Made by a program: the position numbers and the translations under genes. From the NCBI RefSeq assembly GCF_003628445.1, contig NZ_RBZO01000001.1:124001-188000 (forward strand): a DNA stretch of 64,000 bases. Reading direction: 5' to 3'. Of the stretch, positions 25,511-33,694 are shown piece after piece. Each line of letters begins with the position of its first letter. Position 1 is the stretch's first letter. The DNA comes from Oceanobacillus bengalensis. GTDB lineage: Bacteria > Bacillota > Bacilli > Bacillales > Amphibacillaceae. A model generated the notes under the pieces. The model was not told the DNA's origin, made no database searches, and saw nothing but the letters and a program-made list of their open reading frames with translations.

Positions 25511-26437
25511 ATGGGAAATACATTAATTTTTGGTCATAAAAACCCAGATACAGATACAATTTGTTCAGCACTCGTGTATGCTGATTTGAAAAAACAAATA
25601 GGTGAAACAGCTGAAGCTGCAAGGCTTGGTGTAGTAAACAAAGAAACACAATTTGCGCTAGATTATTTCGGCGTAGAGGCACCACAATTAATTGAAAAAG
25701 TAGAAGCAGGTACGGACGTCATTTTAGTCGACCATAATGAATTCCAACAAAGTGTTGATAATATTCAAGAGGTAAAAATTGTAGAAGTTGTTGATCATCA
25801 TCGTGTATCAAACTTTGAAACAAAAGAACCTTTATATTTCCGAGCTGAACCTGTTGGGTGTACTGCAACGATTATAAATAAAATGTTCAAAGAAAAGGGC
25901 GTAGAAGTGTCAAAAGAAAATGCAGGGTTACTTCTTTCTGCAATTATCTCTGACTCCCTTTTATTTAAATCACCAACTTGTACCAAGGAAGACGTAGATG
26001 CTGCACATGAACTTGCTGAAATTGCTGGTGTGGATCTAGAAAAATACGGTTTAGATATGCTCAGGGCAGGTGCTGATCTTAGTGATAAATCTGCATTAGA
26101 CCTTGTTACAATGGATGCCAAAGAATTCGCAATGGGAAATGCGAAAGTTGAAGTTGCGCAAGTGAATGCAGTGGATACAAACAAAGTGTATGAAATCCAA
26201 GCGGAACTTGAATCTGAAATTGAAAAAATCATTCAAGATAAAGATTTAGATCTATTCTTATTTGTTGTGACAGACATCTTAAACAACGATTCTGAAGTAC
26301 TTGCACTTGGACAAGGAAACGGTAAAGTTGAAACAGGCTATGGTGTATCATTAGACAATAACCGTGCTTTCCTTAAAGGTGTTGTATCACGCAAAAAACA
26401 AATTGTTAATGTATTAACAGAAGAATTTACGAAATAA
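25511..26437 (+). CDS. ppaC: Manganese-dependent inorganic pyrophosphatase (family II)
   Basis: Cytoplasmic enzyme that hydrolyses pyrophosphate to two phosphates; 308 residues, the usual length. DHH-superfamily metal motifs are present: [15 protein letters not shown] (His and Asp ligands), [19 protein letters not shown] (DHH) and the C-terminal DHHA2 substrate site near SRKKQIV. No CBS insert is present, so it is the unregulated form. The ATG at 25511 has AGAAGGAG; the longer frame to 25451 lacks a site. A strong terminator follows. Confidence 0.96.
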   Translation: MGNTLIFGHKNPDTDTICSALVYADLKKQIGETAEAARLGVVNKETQFALDYFGVEAPQLIEKVEAGTDVILVDHNEFQQSVDNIQEVKIVEVVDHHRVSNFETKEPLYFRAEPVGCTATIINKMFKEKGVEVSKENAGLLLSAIISDSLLFKSPTCTKEDVDAAHELAEIAGVDLEKYGLDMLRAGADLSDKSALDLVTMDAKEFAMGNAKVEVAQVNAVDTNKVYEIQAELESEIEKIIQDKDLDLFLFVVTDILNNDSEVLALGQGNGKVETGYGVSLDNNRAFLKGVVSRKKQIVNVLTEEFTK

Positions 26438-26444
26438 GTGAAAA

Positions 26445-26472
26445 GAAGGCAAAACTTTGGTGTTTTGCCTTC
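26445..26472 (+). terminator. Terminator of ppaC
   Basis: GAAGGCAAAAC/GTTTTGCCTTC, a perfect 11-bp stem with a 6-base loop, followed by TTTTA. Confidence 0.88.
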
Positions 26473-26540
26473 TTTTATCTAGAAAGTGCATAAATTCCCC
26501 CTTTTCTCAAACACTAAATTTGGCGAAAGGAGGAATTCAT

Positions 26541-26693
26541 ATGTCAGGAAAACCAAAAGGACCGAAGCAACAAGAACGTCCTCGATTACCGAAGAGTCCA
26601 GAACAACCGTACGGAGAACCTTTAGCAGGTTCAAAAAAAGTTAAAAATGCGAATCATTCAAGACAAAAGCATAATACACACCATGATATGTAA
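26541..26693 (+). CDS. sspP: Small acid-soluble spore protein P
   Basis: A 50-residue spore-core protein. The second half, [25 protein letters not shown] (in parts), matches the conserved end of SspP, and the first half is Lys/Pro/Gln rich. It has a perfect AAAGGAGG site. Members are made in the forespore under sigma-G and are broken down at germination; the promoter was not resolved here. Its presence marks the organism as an endospore former. Confidence 0.9.
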   Translation: MSGKPKGPKQQERPRLPKSPEQPYGEPLAGSKKVKNANHSRQKHNTHHDM

Positions 26694-26704
26694 AAGAGCC
26701 TTTA

Positions 26705-26731
26705 GAGCATAATCAGAAATGATTTATGCTC
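26705..26731 (+). terminator. Terminator of sspP
   Basis: GAGCATAA/TTATGCTC, 8 bp around an 11-base loop, followed by TTTTTG. Confidence 0.8.
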
Positions 26732-26825
26732 TTTTTGAGTTTGCGAGGTTTTAACCCCCGAATAATAGGGAAGAAATACGTATGGTTTAAAATGTTGATT
26801 TACATATTTTCAGGAGTTGATTTTT

Positions 26826-27218
26826 GTGTGGAAAGAATTTAAAGAATTTGCATTTAAGAAAGGTAACTTTGTCGACCTTGCTGTTGCAGTTGTCATTGGT
26901 ACGGCATTTAGCTCGATCGTTTCTGCTTTTGTTGATAACATCATCATGCCGCTCGTTGGTATTATTGTTGGCGGAATTGATATAACAGGACTTACATTAC
27001 ATGTAGGCGATGCTGAAGTATTGTACGGTACATTTTTACAAGCGATCCTTGATTTCTTCCTTATTGCATTCTCGATCTTCCTGGTGATTCGGTTCTTCAA
27101 TCGATTTAAACATAAAGAAGAAGTTGTCGATACGCCAGTTGAAGAGAAAATAGAACCAACAGAACAGCTATTGACGGAAATCCGTGACTTGTTGAAAGAA
27201 CAAAATAAGAAAGCATAA
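26826..27218 (+). CDS. mscL: Large-conductance mechanosensitive channel MscL
   Basis: Homopentameric pressure valve of the cytoplasmic membrane, 130 residues. It begins with the amphipathic FKEFAFKKGNFVDLAVAVVIG and the first pore helix (VVIGTAFSSIVSAFVDNIIMP), then a short outside loop, a second span (FLIAFSIFLVIRFFNRF) and the charged C-terminal bundle ending LTEIRDLLKEQNKKA. The GTG at 26826 is spaced 9 bases from AGGAG; the TTG at 26817 overlaps that site. It converges on yidC through a shared terminator. Confidence 0.96.
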   Translation: MWKEFKEFAFKKGNFVDLAVAVVIGTAFSSIVSAFVDNIIMPLVGIIVGGIDITGLTLHVGDAEVLYGTFLQAILDFFLIAFSIFLVIRFFNRFKHKEEVVDTPVEEKIEPTEQLLTEIRDLLKEQNKKA

Positions 27219-27220
27219 GA

Positions 27221-27262
27221 AAAACACTTCCAATTAGCTTAAAAGCTGATTGGAAGTGTTTT
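27221..27262. terminator. Bidirectional terminator between mscL and yidC
   Basis: AAAACACTTCCAAT/ATTGGAAGTGTTTT forms a perfect 14-bp stem, extended inward by AGCTT/AAGCT, and has T and A runs on both sides. It serves both convergent genes. Confidence 0.9.
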
Positions 27263-27266
27263 TTGT

Positions 27267-28058
27267 TTACTTATTCGTCGTATACATTTTTCTAGCAATC
27301 AGTGTTTGGACAATCATAAATAGTCCCCCAACTGCCCAATATAAAGGCAACGCAGCAGGCGCAGAAAGGGAGATAAACCCAATCATTGCAGGTGAAATTA
27401 AGCCCATTATTGCCATTTGCTGTTTCATTTTTGGATCCATTCCAATTTGTGAAACTTTGAATTGAACGAAGTAAATAACTACCGCGATAACTGTTAGAAT
27501 AATGTCTGTTTGACCTAAATCAAACCACAAGAATGAATGGGTTGCAATTTCCGGTGTACGGCGAATTGCATAATAAAACGCAATAAGTAATGGCATTTGG
27601 ATGAGCATTGGCAAACAGCCTGCAAGCGATGCTAGTGGGTTCATATTGTGCTTTTGATAAAGCTGCATCATTTCTTGCTGCATCTGCATTTGTGATTCCC
27701 TATCTTTTTTCGCTGAATATTTTTCCTGAAGTGCATCCATATCTGGTTTAATGACTGCCATTTTATCTCGCATTTGCACACTACTTTTTGTCTGCTTTAA
27801 GATGAATGGCATTAGCGCAAGACGAATAACTAACGTAATGAGAATAATTGATATTCCGTAGTTTTCATTAAAAAGATTTGCGATCCATTTAATGAGCTCT
27901 GAGAAAGGATACACAAAGTAATGATCAAAAAACCCTGTTGAATTTGCGTTAATTGGGTCATTTGTGGCAGCTTGGCATCCTGACAATAGTGTTAGTAAAA
28001 GAATTCCTAAGATAAAGCTATATTTTTTAACAGAAGTGAATATAGATGTTTTTTCCAT
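27267..28058 (-). CDS. yidC: Membrane protein insertase YidC/SpoIIIJ/YqjG
   Basis: Lipoprotein insertase of 263 residues that places membrane proteins into the bilayer, alone or with Sec. The lipobox LLSGC gives Cys28. Five spans follow; the hydrophilic-groove arginine is probably R79 (ITLVIRLALMPF). Conserved blocks include MNPLASLAGCLPMLIQMPLLIAFYYAIRRTPEI and PAALPLYWAVGGLFMIVQT. The ribosome site GAGGAGG lies in a hairpin and is preceded by an overlapping MifM-like gene, which points to the regulated paralogue (YidC2/YqjG type) rather than the main SpoIIIJ gene. A bidirectional terminator ends it. Confidence 0.94.
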   Translation of the reverse strand: MEKTSIFTSVKKYSFILGILLLTLLSGCQAATNDPINANSTGFFDHYFVYPFSELIKWIANLFNENYGISIILITLVIRLALMPFILKQTKSSVQMRDKMAVIKPDMDALQEKYSAKKDRESQMQMQQEMMQLYQKHNMNPLASLAGCLPMLIQMPLLIAFYYAIRRTPEIATHSFLWFDLGQTDIILTVIAVVIYFVQFKVSQIGMDPKMKQQMAIMGLISPAMIGFISLSAPAALPLYWAVGGLFMIVQTLIARKMYTTNK

Positions 28059-28375
28059 TTTTGTCCTCCTCGTATTTGGTTTAAGTTTGGGTACGAGAAG
28101 GAATGAGCATCCGCATCATCATCTGGCGCTTCAACACGCTTTACTTTTGTTGTGAGCCAATTGCGAAGTTCAATAATTCGTGGAATAAGGCTTTGCCTTG
28201 GTAATGTCTGATATTTAAGTTCATGACTATGACGCATATAAAGCTGATTTTCTACTATCTTTCTTTTAACTGTGAACTGAAATGGATCAAAATACACAAT
28301 GGTTAACAAAAGGCCAAAGTAGAAATAAATCGGCGAAAATTCACTAAGAAGCTCATTCATCAATTCAAGTAACAT
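28007..28375 (-). CDS. MifM-like ribosome-arrest sensor upstream of yidC
   Basis: A 122-residue ORF with a strong AAAGGAGGTGAA site. It has one N-terminal membrane span (about residues 13-32, FSPIYFYFGLLLTIVYF), a basic KRK segment, and then LRNWLTTKVKRVEAPDDDADA (residues 70-90, in parts). That order of span, Arg/Trp-containing segment and acidic cluster is the layout of Bacillus MifM, whose translation arrests at an acidic cluster until the nascent chain is inserted by YidC. The acidic codons (28106-28123) lie just before a hairpin masking the yidC ribosome site. Unlike an ordinary upstream gene, the frame runs on 52 bases into yidC. Overall sequence similarity to MifM is low, so the call rests on architecture. 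Confidence 0.75.
   Translation of the reverse strand: MLLELMNELLSEFSPIYFYFGLLLTIVYFDPFQFTVKRKIVENQLYMRHSHELKYQTLPRQSLIPRIIELRNWLTTKVKRVEAPDDDADAHSFSYPNLNQIRGGQKWKKHLYSLLLKNIALS
28065..28101 (-). promoter_or_regulatory. Hairpin sequestering the yidC ribosome-binding site
   Basis: On the minus strand, CCTTCTCGTA (28092-28101) pairs with TACGAGGAGG (28065-28074), 10 bp with one U-G pair and a 17-base loop. The second arm is the yidC ribosome site itself. A ribosome arrested on the acidic codons of the MifM-like ORF, 5 to 22 bases upstream of the stem, would keep it open. Confidence 0.8.
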
Positions 28376-28620
28376 CTATATTCACCTCCTTTTATGTTCT
28401 TTCTTAATATCTACGTACTAATCGTATGCTAGGTTTCATTTTTTAGCAATGGTAAAATATGAAACTTTCCATTTTGCTCGGTCGTACTTAAGACGGAATT
28501 TTAAAATGATAAAATTAATCAGTCCTAAGGCTGAGTCTTTTTCAAACTTAGGATTGTATTGCAGGATCTAATCGTACGGTAAACTAATTATAGATTAAGA
28601 GATGGAAGGATGCGACGAAG

Positions 28621-29604
28621 ATGGAGCCAATCATTAAAATTCAGAATCTTAAGAAGTCTTATAAGAAGAGGAAGGCAAAAGAGGTCATACAAGCTGTGAA
28701 AGGAATATCGTTCTCCGTAAATCGGGGAGAAATACTTGGATTACTTGGTCCAAACGGTGCTGGAAAGTCAACGACGATAAAAATGATCTGTGGATTAGTG
28801 AAACCAGACGCTGGGACAATTCTGATTGATGGAATTAATAATCAAGATAAGCGTTTAAAAGCATTAAATCATATTAGTGCAGTGCTTGAAGGAAATCGCA
28901 ATATTTACTGGAGATTAACGGTTCGTGAAAATCTGGAGTACTTCGCAGGAAATAGGGGAGCATCACGTAAAGAAGTAGCAGAAGAGGTTGCTAGTTTACT
29001 AGAGAAATTCAGATTAAAAGAGAAGGAGAATGAACTTGTAAACCGTCTCTCACGCGGAATGCAGCAAAAGTTAGCAATTGCTGTTGCGATGCTTGCAAAT
29101 ACCGATGTAATTTTACTGGATGAGCCAACCCTTGGTCTTGATGTAGAAACAAGCTACGAGGTTCGTGAATTGCTCCGTAGTGTTGCAAGCGAATATAATC
29201 GTACCATTATCATCAGTTCGCATGACATGGATGTCATTCAGGATATATGCGAACGTACAGTTATAATTAACAACGGCCAAGTTGTCACAGATGATAAAGT
29301 AGAAAATTTGCTCCGCTTGTTCGAAGTGCGCGCATATAAGATAGCGTTAGGAGGTCTTTTAACGGAGAGACAACTGCTCTTACTCGAGCAAAAATTCCCG
29401 CACTATACCTATATACCTGACACGTTTCAATCGTCGTTAGAGGTAGATTTAGAGAAAAGCGAAGAAATTTATGATTTATTTGATATTTTGAAATTAGAAA
29501 GCACAGTTGTTGAATCAATTGATCGTAAAAGCATTAATTTTGAACAAATTTTCATAAAAATAGTAAAGGGGGAAGCGGAACATGAAATGGCTCAATCTTC
29601 TTAA
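28621..29604 (+). CDS. ABC transporter ATP-binding protein (ABC-2 exporter)
   Basis: Cytoplasmic ATPase of 327 residues. Walker A is GPNGAGKST (about 46-54), the signature is a divergent LSRGMQQKLAIAVAM with Arg instead of the second Gly, Walker B is VILLDEPTLGLD and the H-loop is IISSHDMD. About 100 residues C-terminal of the core form an accessory domain, as in drug or bacteriocin-immunity exporters. The permease gene overlaps by 23 bases, so the pair is coupled. The exported substrate is unknown. An inverted repeat AGTCCTAAG/CTTAGGATT stands at 28523-28555 upstream. Confidence 0.9.
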   Translation: MEPIIKIQNLKKSYKKRKAKEVIQAVKGISFSVNRGEILGLLGPNGAGKSTTIKMICGLVKPDAGTILIDGINNQDKRLKALNHISAVLEGNRNIYWRLTVRENLEYFAGNRGASRKEVAEEVASLLEKFRLKEKENELVNRLSRGMQQKLAIAVAMLANTDVILLDEPTLGLDVETSYEVRELLRSVASEYNRTIIISSHDMDVIQDICERTVIINNGQVVTDDKVENLLRLFEVRAYKIALGGLLTERQLLLLEQKFPHYTYIPDTFQSSLEVDLEKSEEIYDLFDILKLESTVVESIDRKSINFEQIFIKIVKGEAEHEMAQSS

Positions 29605-30355
29605 AGGAAATATACGAAAAGAATACATTGAATTAAAACGCTATTTACCAAATACGATTGCAATGTTACTTACATTTTACATCATTTTTCTTGGGATGTT
29701 TGCTGGCATTCAAATTGTTGGTGACCCAAACACAGCTGATGCGAATATTCAATATGTAATTGTAAACTATGTTTTTTGGTTTTTAGCGATTATTGTAGTT
29801 CAGGATATTGGCTGGCAACTGCAAATTGAAGCAACTCAAGGGACACTTGAACAGCTTAGCATGTCACCGATGGGAATATGGAAAATTATGCTCATGCGCT
29901 TAATATCTACGGTTTTGGTGAATTTTTTAATTATCATTGCATTACTTTATTTATCCATGCTTACAACAGGACAATGGTTAAATGTTGATGTTGTCGCTCT
30001 TGCTCCTATTTTTATTCTTACTATTATGAGCATGATTGGCCTTGGCTTTATTATCGCTGGAATGTCCATCGTTTTAAAACAAGTGCAAGCATTTTTGCAA
30101 ATTTTGCAATTTATTCTCGCAGGATTAACCTTTGTTCCAGTATCGGTTGCACCAGTCTTGGCATTTCTTCCAATTGTTAAGGGAGTCGATCTCGTACGAA
30201 GTGTAATGATTGATGGTACATCATTGTTAGGAATTGGCTTCGGAGACTTTATGATATTAGTTTTTAATGCGATATTTTACTTTGTGATTGGTTTTATCTT
30301 CTTCTTGTATTGTGAGCGGGTAGCAATGAAAAAAGGATTACTGGCACATTATTAA
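29582..30355 (+). CDS. ABC-2 type transporter permease
   Basis: A 257-residue integral membrane protein with six predicted spans, partner of the overlapping ATPase. Segments ATQGTLEQLSMSPMGIWKIMLMR (in the first cytoplasmic loop) and ILQFILAGLTFVPVSVAP are typical of ABC-2 exporters. The ATG has an AAAGGGGGAAG site inside the ATPase gene. Six spans suggest it works as a homodimer with two ATPases. Confidence 0.9.
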   Translation: MKWLNLLKGNIRKEYIELKRYLPNTIAMLLTFYIIFLGMFAGIQIVGDPNTADANIQYVIVNYVFWFLAIIVVQDIGWQLQIEATQGTLEQLSMSPMGIWKIMLMRLISTVLVNFLIIIALLYLSMLTTGQWLNVDVVALAPIFILTIMSMIGLGFIIAGMSIVLKQVQAFLQILQFILAGLTFVPVSVAPVLAFLPIVKGVDLVRSVMIDGTSLLGIGFGDFMILVFNAIFYFVIGFIFFLYCERVAMKKGLLAHY

Positions 30356-30452
30356 TAACTTTCCTCTACAAAAATAGGTACGCGCTTATACACTAGGATG
30401 CCTGCTGTCATAGATTAATAGTGTACCATGAAAAGAAAGGGGATTTTTATTT

Positions 30453-30881
30453 ATGAGACATCATCACGGACCAAATTGTGGCTGTCCGAAATGTGTAGTT
30501 CATCCAACAAAGTTTAATACTGTTCATAATTATTCTGAAAGTGTAGTAGAGCATGTGCATCCTTCACACACAAATGTTATTAACCATCATACAGTGAAGA
30601 ATAATCATATTTTCCCTCACTCCACTTCATTTCAGAATGTTACGAATAGCGTAGACCAAATGGGTCCATCATTCCAAGTACCAGCACCACCTAACCAAGT
30701 AGCAGGAGCGATGAGCCCAGGATTTGGTTCAAACCCAGGCCAAGTTGCAGGAGCAATGAGTCCAGGATTCGGACCAAACGGGGGACAAGTGGCGGGAGCT
30801 ATGAACCCAGGATTCGGACCGGGACACATGGGACACGGTTGTGGGCCATGTGGACCCAAACCACCTAAAAAATGGTGTTAA
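30453..30881 (+). CDS. cotD: CotD-like spore coat protein
   Basis: A 142-residue coat protein. The His/Cys-rich N-terminus (MRHHHGPNCGCPKCVVHPTK) and the HVHPSHTNVINHHTVKNNHIFPH segment are characteristic of the CotD family of the inner spore coat. The C-terminal third has three 15-residue repeats (QVAGAMSPGFGSNPG and relatives), then a GHGCGPCGPKPPKKWC tail that may be crosslinked through cysteines. It is probably made in the mother cell under sigma-K; the promoter was not resolved. The 45-bp DNA repeats could vary in number between strains. Confidence 0.87.
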   Translation: MRHHHGPNCGCPKCVVHPTKFNTVHNYSESVVEHVHPSHTNVINHHTVKNNHIFPHSTSFQNVTNSVDQMGPSFQVPAPPNQVAGAMSPGFGSNPGQVAGAMSPGFGPNGGQVAGAMNPGFGPGHMGHGCGPCGPKPPKKWC

Positions 30882-30890
30882 AGAAGATTA

Positions 30891-30920
30891 AGCTGGTAAA
30901 CGTTCAACGTTTTGCCAGCT
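30891..30920 (+). terminator. Terminator of the CotD-like gene
   Basis: AGCTGG/CCAGCT flank an inner AAACGTT/AACGTTT pairing, followed by TTTTCTTTTT. Confidence 0.8.
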
Positions 30921-30970
30921 TTTCTTTTTCGTTTATAATGAGAGAAGGTATGGTGAAAGGAGTTTTAGTT

Positions 30971-31522
30971 GTGAAAATTTTACACGTAACAGGGTACAAG
31001 CCTAATGAAATGGGGATATTTAAAGAAGATGACCCTCGAGTAACAATCATAAAAGCAGCGATTCAAAAGCAATTGATTGGATTTATTGAGGAAGGCTTGG
31101 AATGGGTAATTGTCTCAGGACAAAAGGGTGTGGAATTATGGACAGTAGAAATTGTGCTCGATTTGAAGGACATCTATGATATTAATATTGCCATCTTTCC
31201 TCCTTTTGAGAATCAAGAAAGCCGTTGGTCAGATCCATTAAAGGAAAAGTATCAGGAGCTAACCTTTGTCGTTGATTTTTACAAACCGTTATATCAAGGT
31301 GATTACAAAGGACCATATCAATTCAGAGCGAAGAATATGTGGTTTGTGGAGAAAAGTGATGCGAGCCTTATGTTAATGGATGAAGAATTCCCTGGCAGCA
31401 ACAAATATTTCTATGAATATGCAAAAGGCGTTGATGATTATCAGCTATTCTTCATCACACCATTTGATTTGGAGGATATCGTGGAGGAAATGCGCATGTC
31501 TGATCCGGATTATTGGGGGTAG
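30971..31522 (+). CDS. ypsA: YpsA/DUF1273 family protein (SLOG fold)
   Basis: A 183-residue cytoplasmic protein starting MKILHVTGYKPNEMGIF. The Rossmann-like SLOG features include GLEWVIVSGQKGVELWTVEIV and FPPFENQESRW. Bacillus YpsA influences cell division and protects against oxidative stress; its ligand is thought to be a nucleotide derivative. GTG 30971 has GAAAGGAG, whereas the longer frame back to 30872 overlaps the preceding terminator. In B. subtilis ypsA lies near cotD, so the neighbourhood is conserved. Confidence 0.9.
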   Translation: MKILHVTGYKPNEMGIFKEDDPRVTIIKAAIQKQLIGFIEEGLEWVIVSGQKGVELWTVEIVLDLKDIYDINIAIFPPFENQESRWSDPLKEKYQELTFVVDFYKPLYQGDYKGPYQFRAKNMWFVEKSDASLMLMDEEFPGSNKYFYEYAKGVDDYQLFFITPFDLEDIVEEMRMSDPDYWG

Positions 31523-31543
31523 GTTTGGCAGTTGTGACTGATT

Positions 31544-31648
31544 CGCTGAAGTTCACAGTGGTTTCGCCAATGTTCATAGGAGTTTCGCTGAAGTTCACAA
31601 TTAAATCGCCGAAGTTCACATTTCATTCGCCAAAGATCACAAATTCAA
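31544..31648 (+). repeat. 21-bp tandem array A1 (five units)
   Basis: Five consecutive units of exactly 21 bp, each starting CGCTGAAGTTCACA or CGCC(A/G)A(A/T)GTTCACA, then seven variable bases. Units begin at 31544, 31565, 31586, 31607 and 31628. The array lies between ypsA and the NERD gene and is matched unit by unit by array A2 on the other side of that gene. A short in-frame translation exists (the period is divisible by three), but there is no ribosome site. Confidence 0.92.
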
Positions 31649-31736
31649 GTGGAAATTTTTATAAAAAAAAGCAGGAATTAATGCACATTCTGTCGAATTG
31701 AGATAAAAAAGTAAATATGAAAGGTTGTGCATTAAA

Positions 31737-32711
31737 TTGTTTGTAAAACCGCTTCAAATATTTAAGTATATTTTGGAGGCAGAGGCTTTAGAACGGCGGA
31801 TTTCGAGTAAACATCCAAAGAAAGAACAAGTAACGAGTTTCGCTAAAAGACATCGGGCGGGTTATAACGGAGAGAAAGCATTAGAATTCCCTCTGAGCTT
31901 TCTGCCTTACGATGATTTCTTCATTTTTTTCCACCTTCGAATTCCTGATCATGACTCAGAGAATTGCTTCCAAATAGACATCCTCCTCCTAAACATTTAT
32001 TTTATATTAATCATTGAAACAAAGAATATCGATGGAACAGTCTTATTTGATGATATGGGTCAATCCATACGTCAGAAAAATAATAAAGAAGATATCTTCA
32101 CTAACCCAATCGATCAAGTTAATTTACAGCACCTCCGTTTACTACGCTGGATCCGAGAATTTAACTTACCACCAATCCCCATTGAAAAGCTTGTTGTCTA
32201 CAGCAACCAAAATACCTTATTGAAAAATTTATCCCTTGATAAAAATCTTATTAATATTGTTGTACGTAAGGAAAATCTACTTTCAAAGATTGATCAATTT
32301 ACCTTAAAGTATCAAACCAAATGTTTTTCAGAAAATGATTTATTGTCTTTGAGTAATGAATTACTCGTTGCGGATTCTCCAGAAGATGAGTGTATTATGA
32401 AAAAGTTTGATATTTTAAAGCGTGACATTATTAAGGGTGTATTCTGCCCTGAGTGTAGGAGTGTACCAATGAAGAGAATACATGGGAAATGGAATTGCAT
32501 GTATTGTGGAGCAGTATCAAAGACAGCTCACAAGGAAGCATTGAAAGATTATTTGCTACTATTTGGAGAGTATATTACTAATCGACAAGCGAGGGATTTC
32601 TTGAAATTAGAATCAATTGATACAACAAAACGAATACTTCATAACGAGAATTTAGAACAAATTGGGGTGAAAAGCGGTAGAAAATATAAATTGAAGTATG
32701 ATTTTAGTTAA
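31737..32711 (+). CDS. NERD-domain protein with C-terminal zinc finger and helical tail
   Basis: A 324-residue protein. The N-terminal NERD (nuclease-related) domain contains YNGEKALEFPLSFLPYDDF, DHDSENCFQIDILLLN and the ILIIETKNIDGTVLFDD core, the acidic/ExK pattern of restriction-type nuclease folds. A CPEC...CMYC zinc finger follows at about residues 236-255, then a short helical domain. The biochemical role of NERD proteins is unsettled; DNA or RNA processing is suspected. The TTG start at 31737 (FVKPLQIFKYIL) matches typical NERD N-termini but the GAAAGG site is 12 bases away. The gene is bracketed by direct copies of a 21-bp array. Confidence 0.82.
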   Translation: MFVKPLQIFKYILEAEALERRISSKHPKKEQVTSFAKRHRAGYNGEKALEFPLSFLPYDDFFIFFHLRIPDHDSENCFQIDILLLNIYFILIIETKNIDGTVLFDDMGQSIRQKNNKEDIFTNPIDQVNLQHLRLLRWIREFNLPPIPIEKLVVYSNQNTLLKNLSLDKNLINIVVRKENLLSKIDQFTLKYQTKCFSENDLLSLSNELLVADSPEDECIMKKFDILKRDIIKGVFCPECRSVPMKRIHGKWNCMYCGAVSKTAHKEALKDYLLLFGEYITNRQARDFLKLESIDTTKRILHNENLEQIGVKSGRKYKLKYDFS

Positions 32712-32713
32712 TT

Positions 32714-32818
32714 CGCTGAAATTCACAGTGGTATCGCCAATGTTCACAGGAGTTTCGCTGAAGTTCACAATTAAATCGCCGAAGTTCACAACCAATTCGC
32801 CAAAGTTCACAATTCAAA
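32714..32818 (+). repeat. 21-bp tandem array A2 (five units)
   Basis: Five 21-bp units begin at 32714, 32735, 32756, 32777 and 32798, in the same orientation and order as array A1. Unit 3, including its variable tail AATTAAAT, is identical in both arrays. The array starts immediately after the NERD stop codon, so A1-gene-A2 forms a 1.17-kb unit with direct terminal repeats. Confidence 0.92.
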
Positions 32819-32940
32819 AAGAAAATTTTCAAGTTCATCCTTATAAATAGTGCTCGCCAAAATAAACTGCAAATAATACTTAATTATTCCACCATCTACA
32901 GCATATATCTAAATAGAGTACACCACGAAAGGCGGAATGT

Positions 32941-33645
32941 ATGATGTATTATCCGAATAGGCAAGCTTATTCGCAATATCAACAATCCTTCAGGCGACCC
33001 CAACTAGAGCAGCACACCGATCCAAAATCGAAGAAACGAACAATCACCGTAACAGGTACTTCAACAATCTCCGTTGAACCGAATACAGTAACCATCCAGC
33101 TAGCTGTCATCACAGAGGACGAATCACTTGCAATTGCCCAGCAGGAAAATGCAAATAAAATGAATAACGTAATCCAATCCATTGAAAACCTTGGAGTTCC
33201 TGCAACGAATATTCAAACTTCAGCAATTAATATAAATCCACAATATGACTTCATTGATGGCCAGCAACTTTTTAGGGGATATGAGGTCTCAAATGAAATC
33301 ACAGTTACAATTGATACGATTGACAAGACGGGTAATATTATTGATACGGCAGTTAGAAATGGGGTAAATCGGGTTTCAACTATTCGCTTTACAATAGATG
33401 ATGAGCACGCCTATTATGAGCAAGCACTTACAAATGCACTTCAAAACGCATTGCAAAAGGCACAAGCGATTGCATTAAGCATGAACCTCCCGCTCGATCA
33501 AACTCCGATTAAAATTACAGAGGAATTAATGGATTCGCATGTTACTTATAAAACCTTCGCAGCCACGACAGATAGCTTCACCACCCCCATTGAGCCTGGA
33601 CAAATCAGCATAACAGCAAATATTCGAACGATTTTCAAGTATTAA
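32941..33645 (+). CDS. SIMPL-domain (DUF541) protein
   Basis: A 234-residue protein. The segment KKRTITVTGTSTISVEPNTV opens the SIMPL domain, and GYEVSNEITVTIDTIDKTGNIIDTAVRNGVNRV is its conserved core; the end, ISITANIRTIFKY, is also typical. Many SIMPL proteins are exported, but here the first 30 residues (Tyr/Gln rich) form no signal peptide, so it is either cytoplasmic or, as for some Bacillus members, associated with spores. That last point is speculative. The start has an AAAGGCGG site. Confidence 0.85.
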   Translation: MMYYPNRQAYSQYQQSFRRPQLEQHTDPKSKKRTITVTGTSTISVEPNTVTIQLAVITEDESLAIAQQENANKMNNVIQSIENLGVPATNIQTSAININPQYDFIDGQQLFRGYEVSNEITVTIDTIDKTGNIIDTAVRNGVNRVSTIRFTIDDEHAYYEQALTNALQNALQKAQAIALSMNLPLDQTPIKITEELMDSHVTYKTFAATTDSFTTPIEPGQISITANIRTIFKY

Positions 33646-33694
33646 GAGGAATTATGTATCCAAAAGAGAATATATAAAGAAAGGGGGAATTCTT

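Noticed and set aside
28523-28555. Inverted repeat AGTCCTAAG/CTTAGGATT before the ABC-2 exporter as a terminator or riboswitch
   Set aside because: It lacks a T tract and any recognised riboswitch core; too little to call.
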